64,000 nucleotides of DNA from Stropharia rugosoannulata (lineage: Eukaryota > Basidiomycota > Agaricomycetes > Agaricales > Strophariaceae): contig JANCIK010000006.1 in NCBI GenBank assembly GCA_028532985.1, positions 682,001 through 746,000 on the forward strand. Direction: 5' to 3'. Position 1 is the first letter of the stretch. Each line of letters starts with the position of its first letter. A model generated the notes under the pieces. That model did no database searches and was not told where the DNA came from. It saw only the letters and a list, made by a program, of their open reading frames with translations. Made by a program: the position numbers and the translations under genes. This document shows positions 42,668-53,600 of this stretch, piece by piece.

Positions 42668-44620
42668 TCAATCGAAACCCTGACTGAGCGCAGCGTCGCG
42701 TTCGGCTTTCATAGTCGCTATTAGCTGACGCTGTTCCTCTATCACCTCCTCAGGCGTCTTCGCCGATGCGCGCTCCTTCAAGAACGCCTTCTTACTCTCC
42801 AGCTCTTGCTGAAGTGCGCGTATCTGTTCTTCGTAGGTCTCGTCCAAGGAACTGGCTGGCTGGTACATCTGCGAATATACCATGCTCGGAGGCATACCCA
42901 TGTACGAGGGATGGGCGGGTGCCATATACGCTTGCTGCGCGGGCGGCCCGTTCTTCTTATGCCATTCGTCGACGCGCTCTTTGATCGCGCGCGAAGGGTC
43001 CCAAGGTATCGACGACCCATCAGGTAACTGTAAGCGCCCCGCCTCCGTGATGACAATCCTTCCAGCTGACAAGTCTTGCTGCCGTACGATGCACTCAGCA
43101 ACCACATGTCCCGTCTGCTTGCAGTAGAAGCAGCGAGGCTCCGGGCGTTGTTGGTATTGGAAGGGCCTAGGTGGCGGTCCACCAAAACTCGGTGCGCTCA
43201 TGGGCATCATGGGGGCTACTGGTTGCACAGGCACCGACATCGGTGCGGCGCGCGCAGCCATGACATTGCGGATAATGTCCTCCAACTCTTTCTTACTCGA
43301 CTCCTTTGACTTCGCCACTGTCTTCTCCACTAACGACAAGGTATCCTTGAAGGAGGCGACGAACCCTTTCAGGTCCTCAATCTCTCCGCGCAGCGAACCA
43401 ACATCCGCGGCCTCAGTCTTGATGGCGGGCACCGGCATAAGTCCATCAGTGCTCTCGCGCCCTAGGCTCAGCGTCGTGCTCGGGTTCCTAGTACGGGCCA
43501 TTTGTTCCGCCATCTCGGCTACTTGTTTGAGAGGGTACATGTCCTCAGTGCGCGCTTCTACCGTCACCCCAGTAGGTGCGGTGAACTGTATATTGCGCTC
43601 AGTTAAGAACTTGTCGAACGATGCGCGCGTCGTGTAATCAATGTCCAGTTTATTAAATAATCGATCCCTGAACCCCGCAGTGAGACTATTGGTGAAGTAA
43701 GTCACCAAGGTATGATTCGCGAGCAGGGTAGGCGCCTTCGTGAGCTTAGCGGCCTCGGCCAAGAACGCGCGCTTGAAGTCCAGCAACACCTGGAGGTCTT
43801 CCTCCGAGATGCGCTGATTCTCCTTGCAGAGCTTCTTGAGCCGCGCAATGGACCCTGTCTGAATGCTGATCACCTCCGGGTACTCGTTGAGAATCATTTT
43901 CTTGAGCTCCGCGTACCCCTTGGTATCATAACCTGGTAAATTCTTCCACTCCTCCGCCGTCTGCATGGGTACATATTTGATTACATATCCTCTTTTCTCA
44001 TCGTCCTCCGTCACCTCCGCGCGCTTAAACCAATCCTCCAGATCCTCGAAGTACCGCGGCAGCTCATCGCGCTCTGCAGCAGGATCGAAGCTCGGCGTGC
44101 CGCGCGCACCGCGTACTGGCATGGACATGTCCTTAGGCATAGTTTCTGGTTCTCGTGGGGGTGAATTTCGTTCGCTTTCTGAGAGATCTGACAAGTCTCC
44201 TCCAAATATATCTCTCGCTACGCGCTCTGCCTCGCTTTCGCTATTTTCCGCCGTGCGCTGCGCGGATGTCTTAGCAGTTCCAAATACTTCCGAGAATGGA
44301 GGAGGGGTGTCTTGGGTAGCTTGGCTATCAGAAGTACCGAATGGTGCGGTTTCGAGTGTAATATCACCGTCCACTAATTGGTCTTCTGTTTCGATGCCCG
44401 ATGGTGGTCCCCAAAATCCACTAGTCCCTACTCTTAACTCCGAGTCGCTTTCGGTGAGCGCACCTGGGATGCGCTGCGCTAATCCCTGAGTCTCGATATG
44501 CAACTGCGCTTCCTCCCTCGCTCTTTTCTTTGCTTTTCTGTCTCGCGTCGGTGTAATTACCAACGGCTCTACCAGCTCAGCGTCTTTCTTGCTCCTCGTG
44601 GTTCTCTCGCGTGAAGGCAC
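42668..44620 (-). CDS. Gypsy gag with CCHC zinc knuckle
   Basis: A frame of about 650 codons. It has a basic N-terminus, an acidic Ser-rich stretch, then a helical capsid-like region with EELPRYFEDLEDWFKRAEVT-like composition and YVIKYVPMQTAEEWKNLPGY. A Gag-type knuckle CFYCKQTGHVVAEC (about 43089-43130, C-x2-C-x4-H-x4-C) is followed by a coiled-coil tail. The frame opens after a TAA at about 44725, and no in-frame ATG occurs before about residue 159. The recorded start is a GTG, so initiation is unresolved (non-AUG, splicing, or an upstream frameshift). Confidence 0.85.
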   Translation of the reverse strand: MPSRERTTRSKKDAELVEPLVITPTRDRKAKKRAREEAQLHIETQGLAQRIPGALTESDSELRVGTSGFWGPPSGIETEDQLVDGDITLETAPFGTSDSQATQDTPPPFSEVFGTAKTSAQRTAENSESEAERVARDIFGGDLSDLSESERNSPPREPETMPKDMSMPVRGARGTPSFDPAAERDELPRYFEDLEDWFKRAEVTEDDEKRGYVIKYVPMQTAEEWKNLPGYDTKGYAELKKMILNEYPEVISIQTGSIARLKKLCKENQRISEEDLQVLLDFKRAFLAEAAKLTKAPTLLANHTLVTYFTNSLTAGFRDRLFNKLDIDYTTRASFDKFLTERNIQFTAPTGVTVEARTEDMYPLKQVAEMAEQMARTRNPSTTLSLGRESTDGLMPVPAIKTEAADVGSLRGEIEDLKGFVASFKDTLSLVEKTVAKSKESSKKELEDIIRNVMAARAAPMSVPVQPVAPMMPMSAPSFGGPPPRPFQYQQRPEPRCFYCKQTGHVVAECIVRQQDLSAGRIVITEAGRLQLPDGSSIPWDPSRAIKERVDEWHKKNGPPAQQAYMAPAHPSYMGMPPSMVYSQMYQPASSLDETYEEQIRALQQELESKKAFLKERASAKTPEEVIEEQRQLIATMKAERDAALSQGFD

Positions 44621-44785
44621 CGTTCCAAAGGATGGTCTGGCTTCTTCTGGCTCGGCGAGCGATGAAGGCGCAGGAAATTTGCCTCGCTTGTTACTCGTCC
44701 CCGTTTTATTTGAAATTTTTGTAATTTATTGTAATAGGCGCAAGCCGTAGTTCCCGAAACACTAAGTGAGATTTCTGAACCTTCC

Positions 44786-44802
44786 CCTCGCGGTGGGCTC
44801 CA
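44786..44802 (-). other. Primer binding site
   Basis: Two bases after the 5' LTR, element sense reads TGGAGCCCACCGCGAGG. The complement ends in CCA, as expected for pairing with a tRNA 3' end (plus strand CCTCGCGGTGGGCTCCA). I do not assign the tRNA. Confidence 0.75.
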
Positions 44803-44804
44803 GA

Positions 44805-46019
44805 TGGGAGGTCTACTGCGTGGCTAGACTCGAAATCGCGAAACACAACACACACACACACCCAGCGGAGCGAGATCCTATCCTTTAGATCGAGCGAACG
44901 CCCTCAACTAAACGGCTAGTTTAATCTATGCTCTGCTCTGGTTCACGTTCTGGGCGTGCGATGCGCGCACCTCGTGTCCTCTAGTCTTTGTAATAGCAAG
45001 TAGTGCCTGCAAGTTCGTTTGTAAGGAGGGGTTTAATTCTAGTAAATCTCGGATAGAGCCCGGTTGCTAGTGGCGTGCGCTAGGCAAAATGATAAATGAA
45101 ATAAGTTGTTTTTAGCGAACGGCTTCGCTGCGTGCACTTCCGGGTCCGGTGACCTCGTGCGATGCGCGGACTCTCCAAAGTCCAACAATCCAAGACTCTC
45201 CAAAGTCTTTCACCCGGCGGTGCAGTCTCGCAGTCTAAACACTACAGTGCGAGTTTCCGTACACGGTTGTACTGACTCCTCACTGAGCTCTCCAAATGAC
45301 CCGGTGGCCAGAAGCTATCCAAAACTCCTATGATTCACAAATACTTCACAGTTAAAACCCTAACAAAAGCTAAACACAGCCCGCTGACGGCCTGGGACAG
45401 AACCCAGCACACAGATCTAGTGGGTAGACAATTGCTTAGATTACTATAGACAAGAATACAGGTTTATATGCGACGCGCGCATGTGTACTAATAATCAGGT
45501 AAAGTAAATACTAGCAACGCGCGGCCAAAGGTCCGCGCATCGCATCTGGGCTCCCCTTCTAATGTCCTGGTCCCTTGGCATTCGCTGCGCGCATATCGTT
45601 TACTCCCTCGGGCTTTTGCGCGTCTTTTGATGCGCGCCGCCACGGTCACATGATGTGTGGACTTAGACAAATTCCGCCTTTGCGATGCGCGCACATGAGA
45701 TGCGCGCACAGCCCTTCACACCGCCTTTGGTAACCGCTCAGCTGTACTCACACCGCACTTCGCTGGTGCTTAACCGTTCTACGCACACTTGATCACTCGC
45801 ACGGATGGCCAAACTATGCACTTTAGACTGTGCAGCTCGCTGACCAATCCCTCTCGCGATACGGTGCGCGCAGGCGCTTATAGACATGATGCTCGCGCGC
45901 TGATAGCTGCAGACTACGAGTCAGGCTCCACTCTAGTCCCTCTGTGTTTCCCGCGCGCAGTTATTCCGTTAATGGAACTTCGGACTGTTTACACCCGTAG
46001 CCAAAAAGCAGCCCTGTCA
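44805..46019 (-). repeat. 5' LTR of the Gypsy element
   Basis: Same 1215 bp as 30108-31322, with no difference noted. It carries the element-sense promoter for gag-pol. In the + orientation it runs TGGGAGG...CCTGTCA and is followed by GCGG, matching the bases before 30108. Confidence 0.95.
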
Positions 46020-46023
46020 GCGG

Positions 46024-46639
46024 GAGCAGTTGATAGACAAAATGAGATCCAGCGGAGAGGTGCGCCTAGCTGAAAGCGCTCAGCGGAGGCTGATCGTGTG
46101 ATTACCGCATATGGAAAAATTATGTCCAAATCAGGTATTGGCACTGACAATACATAGTGCCTAATTAGATACTTGTCATTTCAAATAGCAAAGGAGGCAC
46201 CACATGTAATAGCCATTTACTCTGGTTACTGTAACAAGGGGGTACCCTACGGAGTAAACCAAGGAAGGGGTGCAATACCTCAAACATCCTGACATAATCC
46301 TGGTCTCAGTGCAGCGGAGAAGGAAGAGAAAAGGGGACAGATGGGGAAGAAGTCCTCCTGGTAGAGATGCTGGGCAGCATAATGGAGGCATTGAAAGTGT
46401 TTGGTGTGATTAAGAATGCCGTAGCGCTCAGCATTGTTGGTACCACACAGATGTAGCACAAGTTTGGTGTAATACAGCTGAGCACAGAGATGAGAAAGAT
46501 GTGGTGAATGACAGGTGGACTCAGTCAGCTCTAGGCCGCGCTGTGCGGACTACTTAGTGGGAGGGCATGGCCAGCGGAGAAAGGGGCTTACGGCGTGATC
46601 TTGAACTCCTTACACACACAGCAAAGCTGTTTGCTAAAA
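46024..46639. other. Continuation of the older element after the insertion
   Basis: Sequence continuous with 30103 before the Gypsy insertion. CAGCGGA occurs near 46050, 46080, 46311 and 46571, all in plus orientation. No gene supported. Confidence 0.5.
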
Positions 46640-46943
46640 CAACTTATTTCATCTATCATTTTGCCTAGCACATGCCACTAGCAACCTGACTCTATCCGAG
46701 ATTTACTAGAATTAAACCCCTCCTTACAAACAAACTTGCAGGCACTACTTGCTATTACAAAGATAGAGGACACAAGGCACACACATCACACACCCAGAAT
46801 GGGAACCAGGACAGAGCATAGATTAAACTAGCCATTTAGTTGAGGGTGTTCACTCGATCTAAGGGATAGGATCTCACTCCGCTGGGTGTGTGTGTGTGTT
46901 GTGTTTCATGATTTCGAGTCTAGCTACGCAGTAGACCTCTCAG
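46640..46943 (+). repeat. 3' part of a CAGCGGA-family LTR, plus orientation
   Basis: About 300 bp matching the LTR end, from CTAAAACAACTTATTTCAT to GACCTCTCA at 46943. Relative to the newer LTR, several CG sites read TG or CA: GATGCGCGCAC corresponds to GATGTGTGTGC when compared on the same strand. This is consistent with C-to-T decay. Confidence 0.75.
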
Positions 46944-47505
46944 TGCGACCTGGGCCTGTTGTGTTGCCAGGCTCCATCGAGAGACGTTGTTAAACTCTGC
47001 TGGGCGGTTCCTTCTTGGTCATCGAGGCCTGGCTACTGCTGCCAAAGTTCCCCAGCACAGGCCGTGCTGTGTGCATTGTTTATTTCCCTCGGGCATCACA
47101 CGCCCCAGCGCGTGCGCCACAGTCACCTGACGAGTGGACTTAGGCAAATCTCGCCTTTATGATGTGTTCTGTTGAGCTCTTTGAAGCACCGTCTACACAC
47201 AGTCCTGCTTGTTGCCTTTGATATTTCCGCTCAGCTGTACTCCTGTCGTCCGCTGGGGAGACAGTAACTGTTATGTACTCTGCTGACAGCTATTCCGGGT
47301 GCTTCAACTGTGTACTTATAACCTGTACAGTCCGCTGAACCCCACACAACTGTCTGCTGAGCACATGCATGAAAGATTTGTGATACACGCACTGAGCACT
47401 GAGACGGCTGACCAGGCTAGTCACTGCTCTGCTGTACCCTTGCACACCAGCCCAAAATGCCCGCTGTGGCTACATTACAACCTTGGTGTAAACGCAGGCC
47501 TGTCA
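46944..47505 (-). repeat. 5' part of a CAGCGGA-family LTR, minus orientation
   Basis: It inverts 22057-22610 with about 85-90% agreement by eye and ends at TGTCA (47501-47505), the LTR terminus. It is joined directly, head to tail inverted, to the fragment ending at 46943, which indicates a rearrangement or nested insertion. Confidence 0.8.
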
Positions 47506-48765
47506 GTGTGCCAAAGTGGTGCGTTTTTGGCAGCCCATTGACATGTTTAGAGCTCAGAAGGCAGGTACACTCTAGTATTTCTCTTATTTTGTCATCATTT
47601 CTCATTGAATCACTACAAAAATGGTACTATAACATGTCAAATTGTTTTCCCAACAAAATGTTGGGGACAGATTTGGGCAAAAATCAAACAGAGGGGAGAA
47701 AAACGCACCTTTCTGGTAAATTAGTGTCCAGTTGCCTTTTTTGTTCACTATCACAGACATCATGTGATGTTGGCGGGATATGGACGTCCTCTACCTTACA
47801 ATTTGTACTATGATTATGTTAAGAATATCATTATGTAATGATTTGAGATTCTCTCAAAATTGCAGAGGATTGCAGGGGGGAGTTGCAGGCGAGGTTCTGA
47901 ATAGTTTACTCAGGTTTGGTTGCATTTGAGACACTTTCAAGGCAATATATGATTGGTTTTGCCTGGTTATGTTGTGTTGAGTACAGTTGGATAATGTTAG
48001 TGTTGTTTGGCGCAGTTTTTGGCATTTCTCACTGGGCCTGAGGCTTCCTGTGATGAGGAAGGGCACGTGACGGAGGCTTAGGTGTTTCGCAATGCGTGCA
48101 TTGAGCGCCCTTTTGGACTTCTTTTCTTTTCTTGCCCTTTTCTTCCTTGTCCTTTCCTCATTTTATCTAGCATATGTAAAATAGGCTTGCATTATGTATT
48201 AGACATGCTTTTATGTATGCTTTCTAATGATTCTAACACTGCCAAATATGATATCATACAGACAACCTCGTTTCTCTTGCCATCGTCTGTGATCTTAGAA
48301 TCAAATATCACCAGATATTATCTATATGTAGAGCATATGTACTATGTAGTGCATCCCTTCTAAATCATCTAAATATCCTGCTTGGCTGTGCAGTGTGCCT
48401 ACTACTCTCCCGCATTGTTGGTCCTTAAGCAGACTAGCAAGGCCTAATCGCCGGAGGCAATACCTAGTACAGTATACATATGTGATTCTTGGACATGGTG
48501 TCAGTGTGTATGGCCTTGCTGTAAAGTAAGGTTCCCCACGTTCTAAATTCAACTAGATTTGTTGTGTTTGTTTTACTTGTCTGGTATATACATGACCAAA
48601 TACTATGAAGTCCCACCCCGTTCGATATTCACCGAAATGTTGAACAGATTGTCTTTGTTTGCTTTGTTACATGTTTCTATACATCACCAAATACTATCAA
48701 GTCCCTATTCGTCAAATGTTGAACAGATTGTCTTTGTTTGTCTACTGCTTCTACACCTCTCTCTC
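47506..48765. other. Decayed element fragments, no intact gene
   Basis: At about 48090-48235 the sequence resembles the 3' end and downstream region of antisense gene A, sharing ATCTAGCATATGTA-AATAG and TATGCTTTCTAATGATT. It is therefore an internal fragment of a related element, minus orientation. At about 48590-48760 a roughly 90-bp direct repeat (ACCAAATACTAT-AAGTCCC, TGTTGAACAGATTGTCTTTG) occurs twice. The rest shows nothing. Confidence 0.45.
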
Positions 48766-49410
48766 TTAACTCGCATACTCTCCCTTTATAAACCATTCCT
48801 TTGTTACTTCGTTTAACGCCTCTAGTCTATTCATGTCCTTCCTCAAATCTTCAGACAGGTGGTTTTGAAATAGATGGCTTTTGAAGTCCCTCAGAAGTTG
48901 TATTGTCCTTCTTCCCCTGCTTCTTGAAAGTGCGACATATGTACTGAAAGGTGAGAATGTTCCTGTTGGTGGTTTTCCTATATCAATAATGACATACTCT
49001 ATTGTTTGCCCTTGCGATTTATAGTCTGTGAACGCATAACCTGGGATTATTGCGTACTGTCTTCTTTTTATCTTGAACACTGTTTTCTTTTCTCCACATG
49101 CTTGAAATGTTGCTTCTGATGGTGTTATAGGTATTATACCTTCTTCTAAGCCTTCGAATTTTATTCCTAATCCCTTATCTGGTTTGAATAGAATCAGTGC
49201 TGGAGGGTATTGCAGTTCTATGCATCTGTCTATCGGCTCCTTCCCCATTATCTCCCTTTCGTCCAATATTATGTTGTGAATTACACCTCTCATTCTGTTG
49301 GCTATGTCTGCTTTGGTTGAGATATTCAAGAGCACCATTTCCTTCATGCCCACTGCTACCTGTATTTGGTCTCCCAGTTTCCCCGTCACTTCACTATTCA
49401 CACTTGCCAC
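48766..49410 (-). pseudogene. Helitron/PIF1-type helicase C-terminal fragment
   Basis: 214 codons ending at 48766. It contains LGDQIQVAVGMKEMVLLNIS, ANRMRGVIHNIILDERE, YAFTDYKSQGQTIEYVIID and YVALSRSRGRRTIQLLRDF. These are the last helicase motifs of PIF1-like enzymes encoded by Helitron transposons. All upstream domains (Rep nuclease, helicase core) are missing, since the frame opens at 49410 into unrelated sequence. The Helitron 3' terminus (CTRR after a hairpin) was not found with confidence. Remnant. Confidence 0.78.
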
Positions 49411-49431
49411 TGCAAGTCATCCTGCCATACT

Positions 49432-49784
49432 CAGTGGGTTTAGTGCATATGCTGCAAAAGCATTTGTTTCCCCTCCGCCTATGCCTCCGCTTGAAAAGCC
49501 GGATTTTGGAGAAATTGCATCAACTGGTGGTCGCTCGCGCTCTGAAGATTACGGTAACAAAGGCAAACGCAGTCCCATGTCAGGAAGTTTGACTGACAAG
49601 GATACCGAGCAGGGCACGGAGGTGCCAGAGTCGTTGGCTGGGAAAACTCGCAGCAGTAAGTTAATATCATATTAATAAGTTATAGAAGTTTGCTGATTAT
49701 GAATAAGGGGACGATACCATCAGCGACAACGAAGATGCATCCACTCTGAACGCAAGCCCTACCAAGAAGACCCGCATAAGTTGA
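49432..49784 (+). pseudogene. 3' end of a hypothetical gene, cut by the Helitron fragment
   Basis: A frame with EKPDFGEIASTGGRSRSEDY continues through a GTAAGT...AATAAG intron at about 49655 into an acidic end (DNEDASTLNASPTKKTRIS) and stop at 49784. Nothing upstream matches, since the helicase fragment begins at 49410. Possibly the tail of a nuclear protein, given its Ser/Lys-rich composition. Low confidence. Confidence 0.25.
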
Positions 49785-49840
49785 AAGTACTCTAGTCGTA
49801 ACCTATATATACACAACACAAATGTGAAATGCTGCACTTA

Positions 49841-50298
49841 CAGTGCCTTGCATATTGTTCTGCAGACGGCCGTCAGGCAAATGTGACTTAAAGTTACGTT
49901 CTCACGCCCACGGTACGGCTAAAACAACCCGGGCCGCAGCTTGGTCGTATGGTTGATGATTATTTGATTGTCGATGAGCGCGACCGTGAAGCAGGGCATC
50001 CACCATCCTTGACCTTTTCCGTACGCTAACTTTTTAACCTTGCAATTTCTATGAACTTTATATGGTATGGCCTGTTGAATGCATAGTTGAAACTGCGGAT
50101 GGAACCTCCTTAGTATGATCAAGGTCAGTTGTGGTTCACTTTTGGCTAATTCGGCACATTGCCGTTGAACTTGCGGAACAGCCGCGGCAACCGTCTCCGT
50201 CGCGTCTGACAAACTTGCGACATAACCGTGGGCGTGAGAACGTGACTTTAAGTCACATTCGCCTGACGGACGTCTGCAAAACAATATGCAAGGCACTG
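49841..50298. mobile_element. Tc1/mariner-type MITE
   Basis: 458 bp between TA dinucleotides (49839-49840 and 50299-50300). Terminal inverted repeats of about 75 bp begin CAGTGCCTTGCATATTGTT on both sides and continue to ACGTTCTCACGCCCACGG with a few mismatches. CAGTGCCTTGC ends and TA duplications are typical of Tc1/mariner elements. The interior of about 300 bp holds no recognisable transposase; a minus-strand frame (49919-50296) runs through the terminal repeat and is not counted as a gene. Confidence 0.85.
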
Positions 50299-50699
50299 TA
50301 AACGAGAAAACTGTGATTTGTTTAGTGGTATTAAAAATGTTACAATTTACGATTGCAAAATTTAATATTTTTGTAAAAAATCAGCAAGGCCCGATCGCTG
50401 AAAGCGATCCTTTATGCCTTAAGTGCGTGTGAATTTGTTTGATCAATAGTTCTAAGTCTATCGTAGACTACTAATACTGTGTACACTACTGCATACATTT
50501 CTCAATACTTCCGATCATTGTCTGCTTTGGTCTTTGCACCGCGTGTAACATCTATAAATCACGAACATGGGTGCAAATGTTCACGGCAGTCGTTTCCATT
50601 CACTGTGACGCTGAGATACTAGGCTTACGTTGCATAAGATTTTACATATAGAAACAAGCAACATCTCGCCACTAAGGTTCAACATGTAAGTTTATTACG
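50299..50699. other. Intergenic, 3' flank of the coiled-coil gene
   Basis: A/T-rich, no feature recognised. Confidence 0.5.
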
Positions 50700-53600
50700 C
50701 TACTCTGAAACAATTCTACGTCTTGGTCTTTCTTTCTTGAGGGCGCAGATGGACTTGTCAGGCAGTGCAAGAGCAGCAATTGGAGCGACGCTCCTCTGAG
50801 CGTCGCTCTCTTGTCCTAGGCTCAAGTACCAGTGGTCGTCATAAAAATTAATAGGAAGACCTCTTGGAGCATCTCTGGTGGAAATCTGGTTTTCTTCCGG
50901 ACTGGGTAGCAAGCGCTTCCGGAATGGAGCTCCAGGGAGGGGCCGTCCATTCTGAGTTTTCGAGCGTAGTTCGCGCTGTTCATCTATGTAGTCCAGGAAA
51001 GGGCGAACTGACGGAGATCGCCAACGATGCTGCAAGCGAATATAGAGAGGGTTTTGAGACTCCCCGTCACTTTCGTCTTCACTGTGACCGTCAATACCGA
51101 GAGCGCAGACAAGAGCATTGAGTACTGGCCACGTTTGATTACCGCTGAACTTATCAACCATGTAGGAAGAAAAGTGAAGGCGTGAATTGTAAAGCTTGAG
51201 AATGCACGTATTGTGTGAGCGATTTAAATAAAGCTCATAGTAACTGGGACGTACTGATTGTTGTCTAGACCTTTTCCTTTTCCTTTGAAAAGTCTCCGCG
51301 TCTGTCGCAGCTCTGTTTTGTAAGGCACTCGGACTCTCGCCGCCTTCTTGTGGGATAGCTTTGGATGCATCTCTTTGAAGCTGACCGAGACGGGCAATAA
51401 AATGCTCCTTCATAAGGATTTCGTTGCCAGACAGTTCCGGCTTTTCGTCAACAAGATCAGCAACAAAAAGCGAAGCCAACTTGTCGTTCCAAAGGTGTTT
51501 AATCTCGTCCCAATATGGTCGAAAAGGCTCCAACGATGGACCGATGTTTCGGCCTCGGGCGAAATCGTTTGCCAATTTGCTGTCGGTGAAATGTCCTTTT
51601 TGCAGTGCGCTAAAGATCTCTGAGTCCTTCGTTATTCCTAAGAGTCTTTGCTGTTTTTCGCGCACTTCCCTCTAGGCAGAGTTAAAAAGAACGCAAAATA
51701 TCATGTTTCATAAAACATACCAGCAAGATATTGCGGTGAACACTGTTATCTTTCGTTGGTCCTCTTTTTCGCATAAGAATCATACCCGGAGCGGAATCCT
51801 GACTTCGTTCTTCGGACTCATGAACTGTACTAAGCTGTGCACCTAACCGATGTGGAGAAGCAATGTGTCTTTCGAGCCTTAGGAGAGTGTTTTCCAAAGC
51901 GCCGACACGAGAGGCAATTTCTCTCGATTCGACTTTGAACGTGCGAGGAGAGTCTGGTTGATTTGTGTCGGCTGCTAGTGTGATAGATTGAAGATCGGCA
52001 GAATTCAAAGACAAGGACTGACTGTAATCTGCTTGAGTAAAATCAACCTGAGGAACGTTGCTAGGAAGCGACTTCGTTGTCTGACTAGCTAAAGATTGCC
52101 TGAGTAGCGTATTTGGAGGCATAACTGGAGAAATTTCTCTTTCTGATCCAGGAGTGCCGTTATCGGGAGTTGTATGTCTGTTAGCAGGTTGTGATGACCC
52201 AGCAATTGTAGCACGGGGTGGTGTTGACGGGGGTATCGAAAACGAGGGCTTGAGCGCGGGAATGATCTGTTGGGAAAAATGTACAGCGGGGGACGAAGTC
52301 GAAGGCAATAAATGCTGTTGATTGGCATCGCTTTGAACAGATGGCCGTGCAGAGGAAGACGTTATCTGTGAAGTAGGCCCAACTGGCACGGATTGCCCTA
52401 CAAAAGGGGACTGGGACCCAGGCTTCGTACGAGACAGGCTGTGACTAAAAGGAGTCCTTCGTCGCGATGGTGTTTGAGGTTGAGCTGGAGCCAAACCAGA
52501 GGCCTGGAAAGACGGGCTCTCACTCATTTGGCGTATTCTGTCAGAGATTGGGGCTCTTGATCGTCGACGGGTAGTACCAGGGGCAGGGACAAACTTTTCT
52601 TGTAGATCATCACTTGAATCGTTTTCTTCACTGAGCTAAACAAGTACCCTGTTAACGTCGTATTTCAAGAAAAGAACACCTATACTAACTTGCATAGGTT
52701 CTGGTGTAGGGGTATCCTCCCTTCGCTGCTTTTGGCGGGCACGTTCTGAGAGAATAGTTGATGCAATTGCAATGCGGCTCGGAGTCTGGCCATTGTAGGG
52801 CTGAGGGGTGTTTACAATTACAAAAAGGTTAATGGTGACTCACCTGGACGTGCATGCGAGGCGATTCCAACATCTCAACGTCCACCTGTGGACCTACACG
52901 TATTTGCTGTGGGGTACTTGTTGGATGGGTCGACGGTGGCTCGGGAAGGAAAGCCACCTTTATGTTCTAGAGCGGTGTCAGACACTGATGAATACGCCTC
53001 TTTCAAATTTTACCTTTATGGCAGATTCAGCAGCTAAAACAAGACCATGCAGTTGATCACTGGGAACATTCAGCCCAGTGGTAGATTGAGAGCGGCTTTC
53101 ATTCATGGCGCAAATTTGCCGTTGTAGACGGTCAATGTGACCTTTTGAGCTTTCGAGTTCGTTTGACAGGAGCTGGACCTAAAATCAAGCAAAAAATGGT
53201 CAGGAATGCTGAGCTGCATATAATAATCCTAACACTAACGCTTCGAATGTTCTCGGACAGGGCGCTTTGTCGATTTTGGAGGAGTTCCTCCTGCGACTTG
53301 TGTAAATACACCAAAGAACCTCGGATTAAGAGTATGGAAAGCACCTTATGAGCAAGTAGATTTGACACGTCATCTTTCTCCTTGCTGCGGACGTAGAGGT
53401 CGGCCTGAAGCTGACGCTTTTCCAACTCCTGTAAAAAGTGTAGTCTTCATTCTAAGGCGTGCGTAAAAATAAAAATAAATCTTACGTGTTTCGTTTCGAG
53501 TTCCTTCATGGACTCGCGAAGAGCGACCATTTCTTCACTCTATTAAATGTGAGAATTCTCTACATACATTAATGAGAGGAAGCCGACGCACCTGGGCAGC

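Larger units (their letters stand above)
30108..46019 (-). mobile_element. Full-length 15.9 kb Ty3/Gypsy LTR retrotransposon with antisense gene module
   Basis: It is bounded by two 1215-bp LTRs that look identical and by GCGG on both sides (30104-30107 and 46020-46023), a 4-bp target duplication. AGCGG is possible if the terminal A is shared. Element-sense order on the minus strand is: 5' LTR (46019-44805), PBS, gag (44620-42668), protease ORF, RT-RNaseH-integrase (41398-37463), a 6.1 kb region read on the opposite strand (genes A-D), PPT, 3' LTR (31322-30108). Identical LTRs imply recent insertion. No chromodomain was seen at the integrase C-terminus. It is inserted in an older, related element. 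At nearly 16 kb it is much longer than the usual 5-8 kb for fungal Gypsy elements, the excess being the antisense module. Confidence 0.92.

Noticed and set aside
22057..47505. The inverted repeats at 22057-22610 and 46944-47505 as terminal repeats of the Plavaka transposon
   Set aside because: Both align to the ends of a TG...CA LTR related to the Gypsy LTR, including its TATA region, so they are LTR fragments.
49919..50296. 125-codon frame inside the Tc1-type MITE
   Set aside because: Runs into the terminal inverted repeat and lacks transposase motifs.
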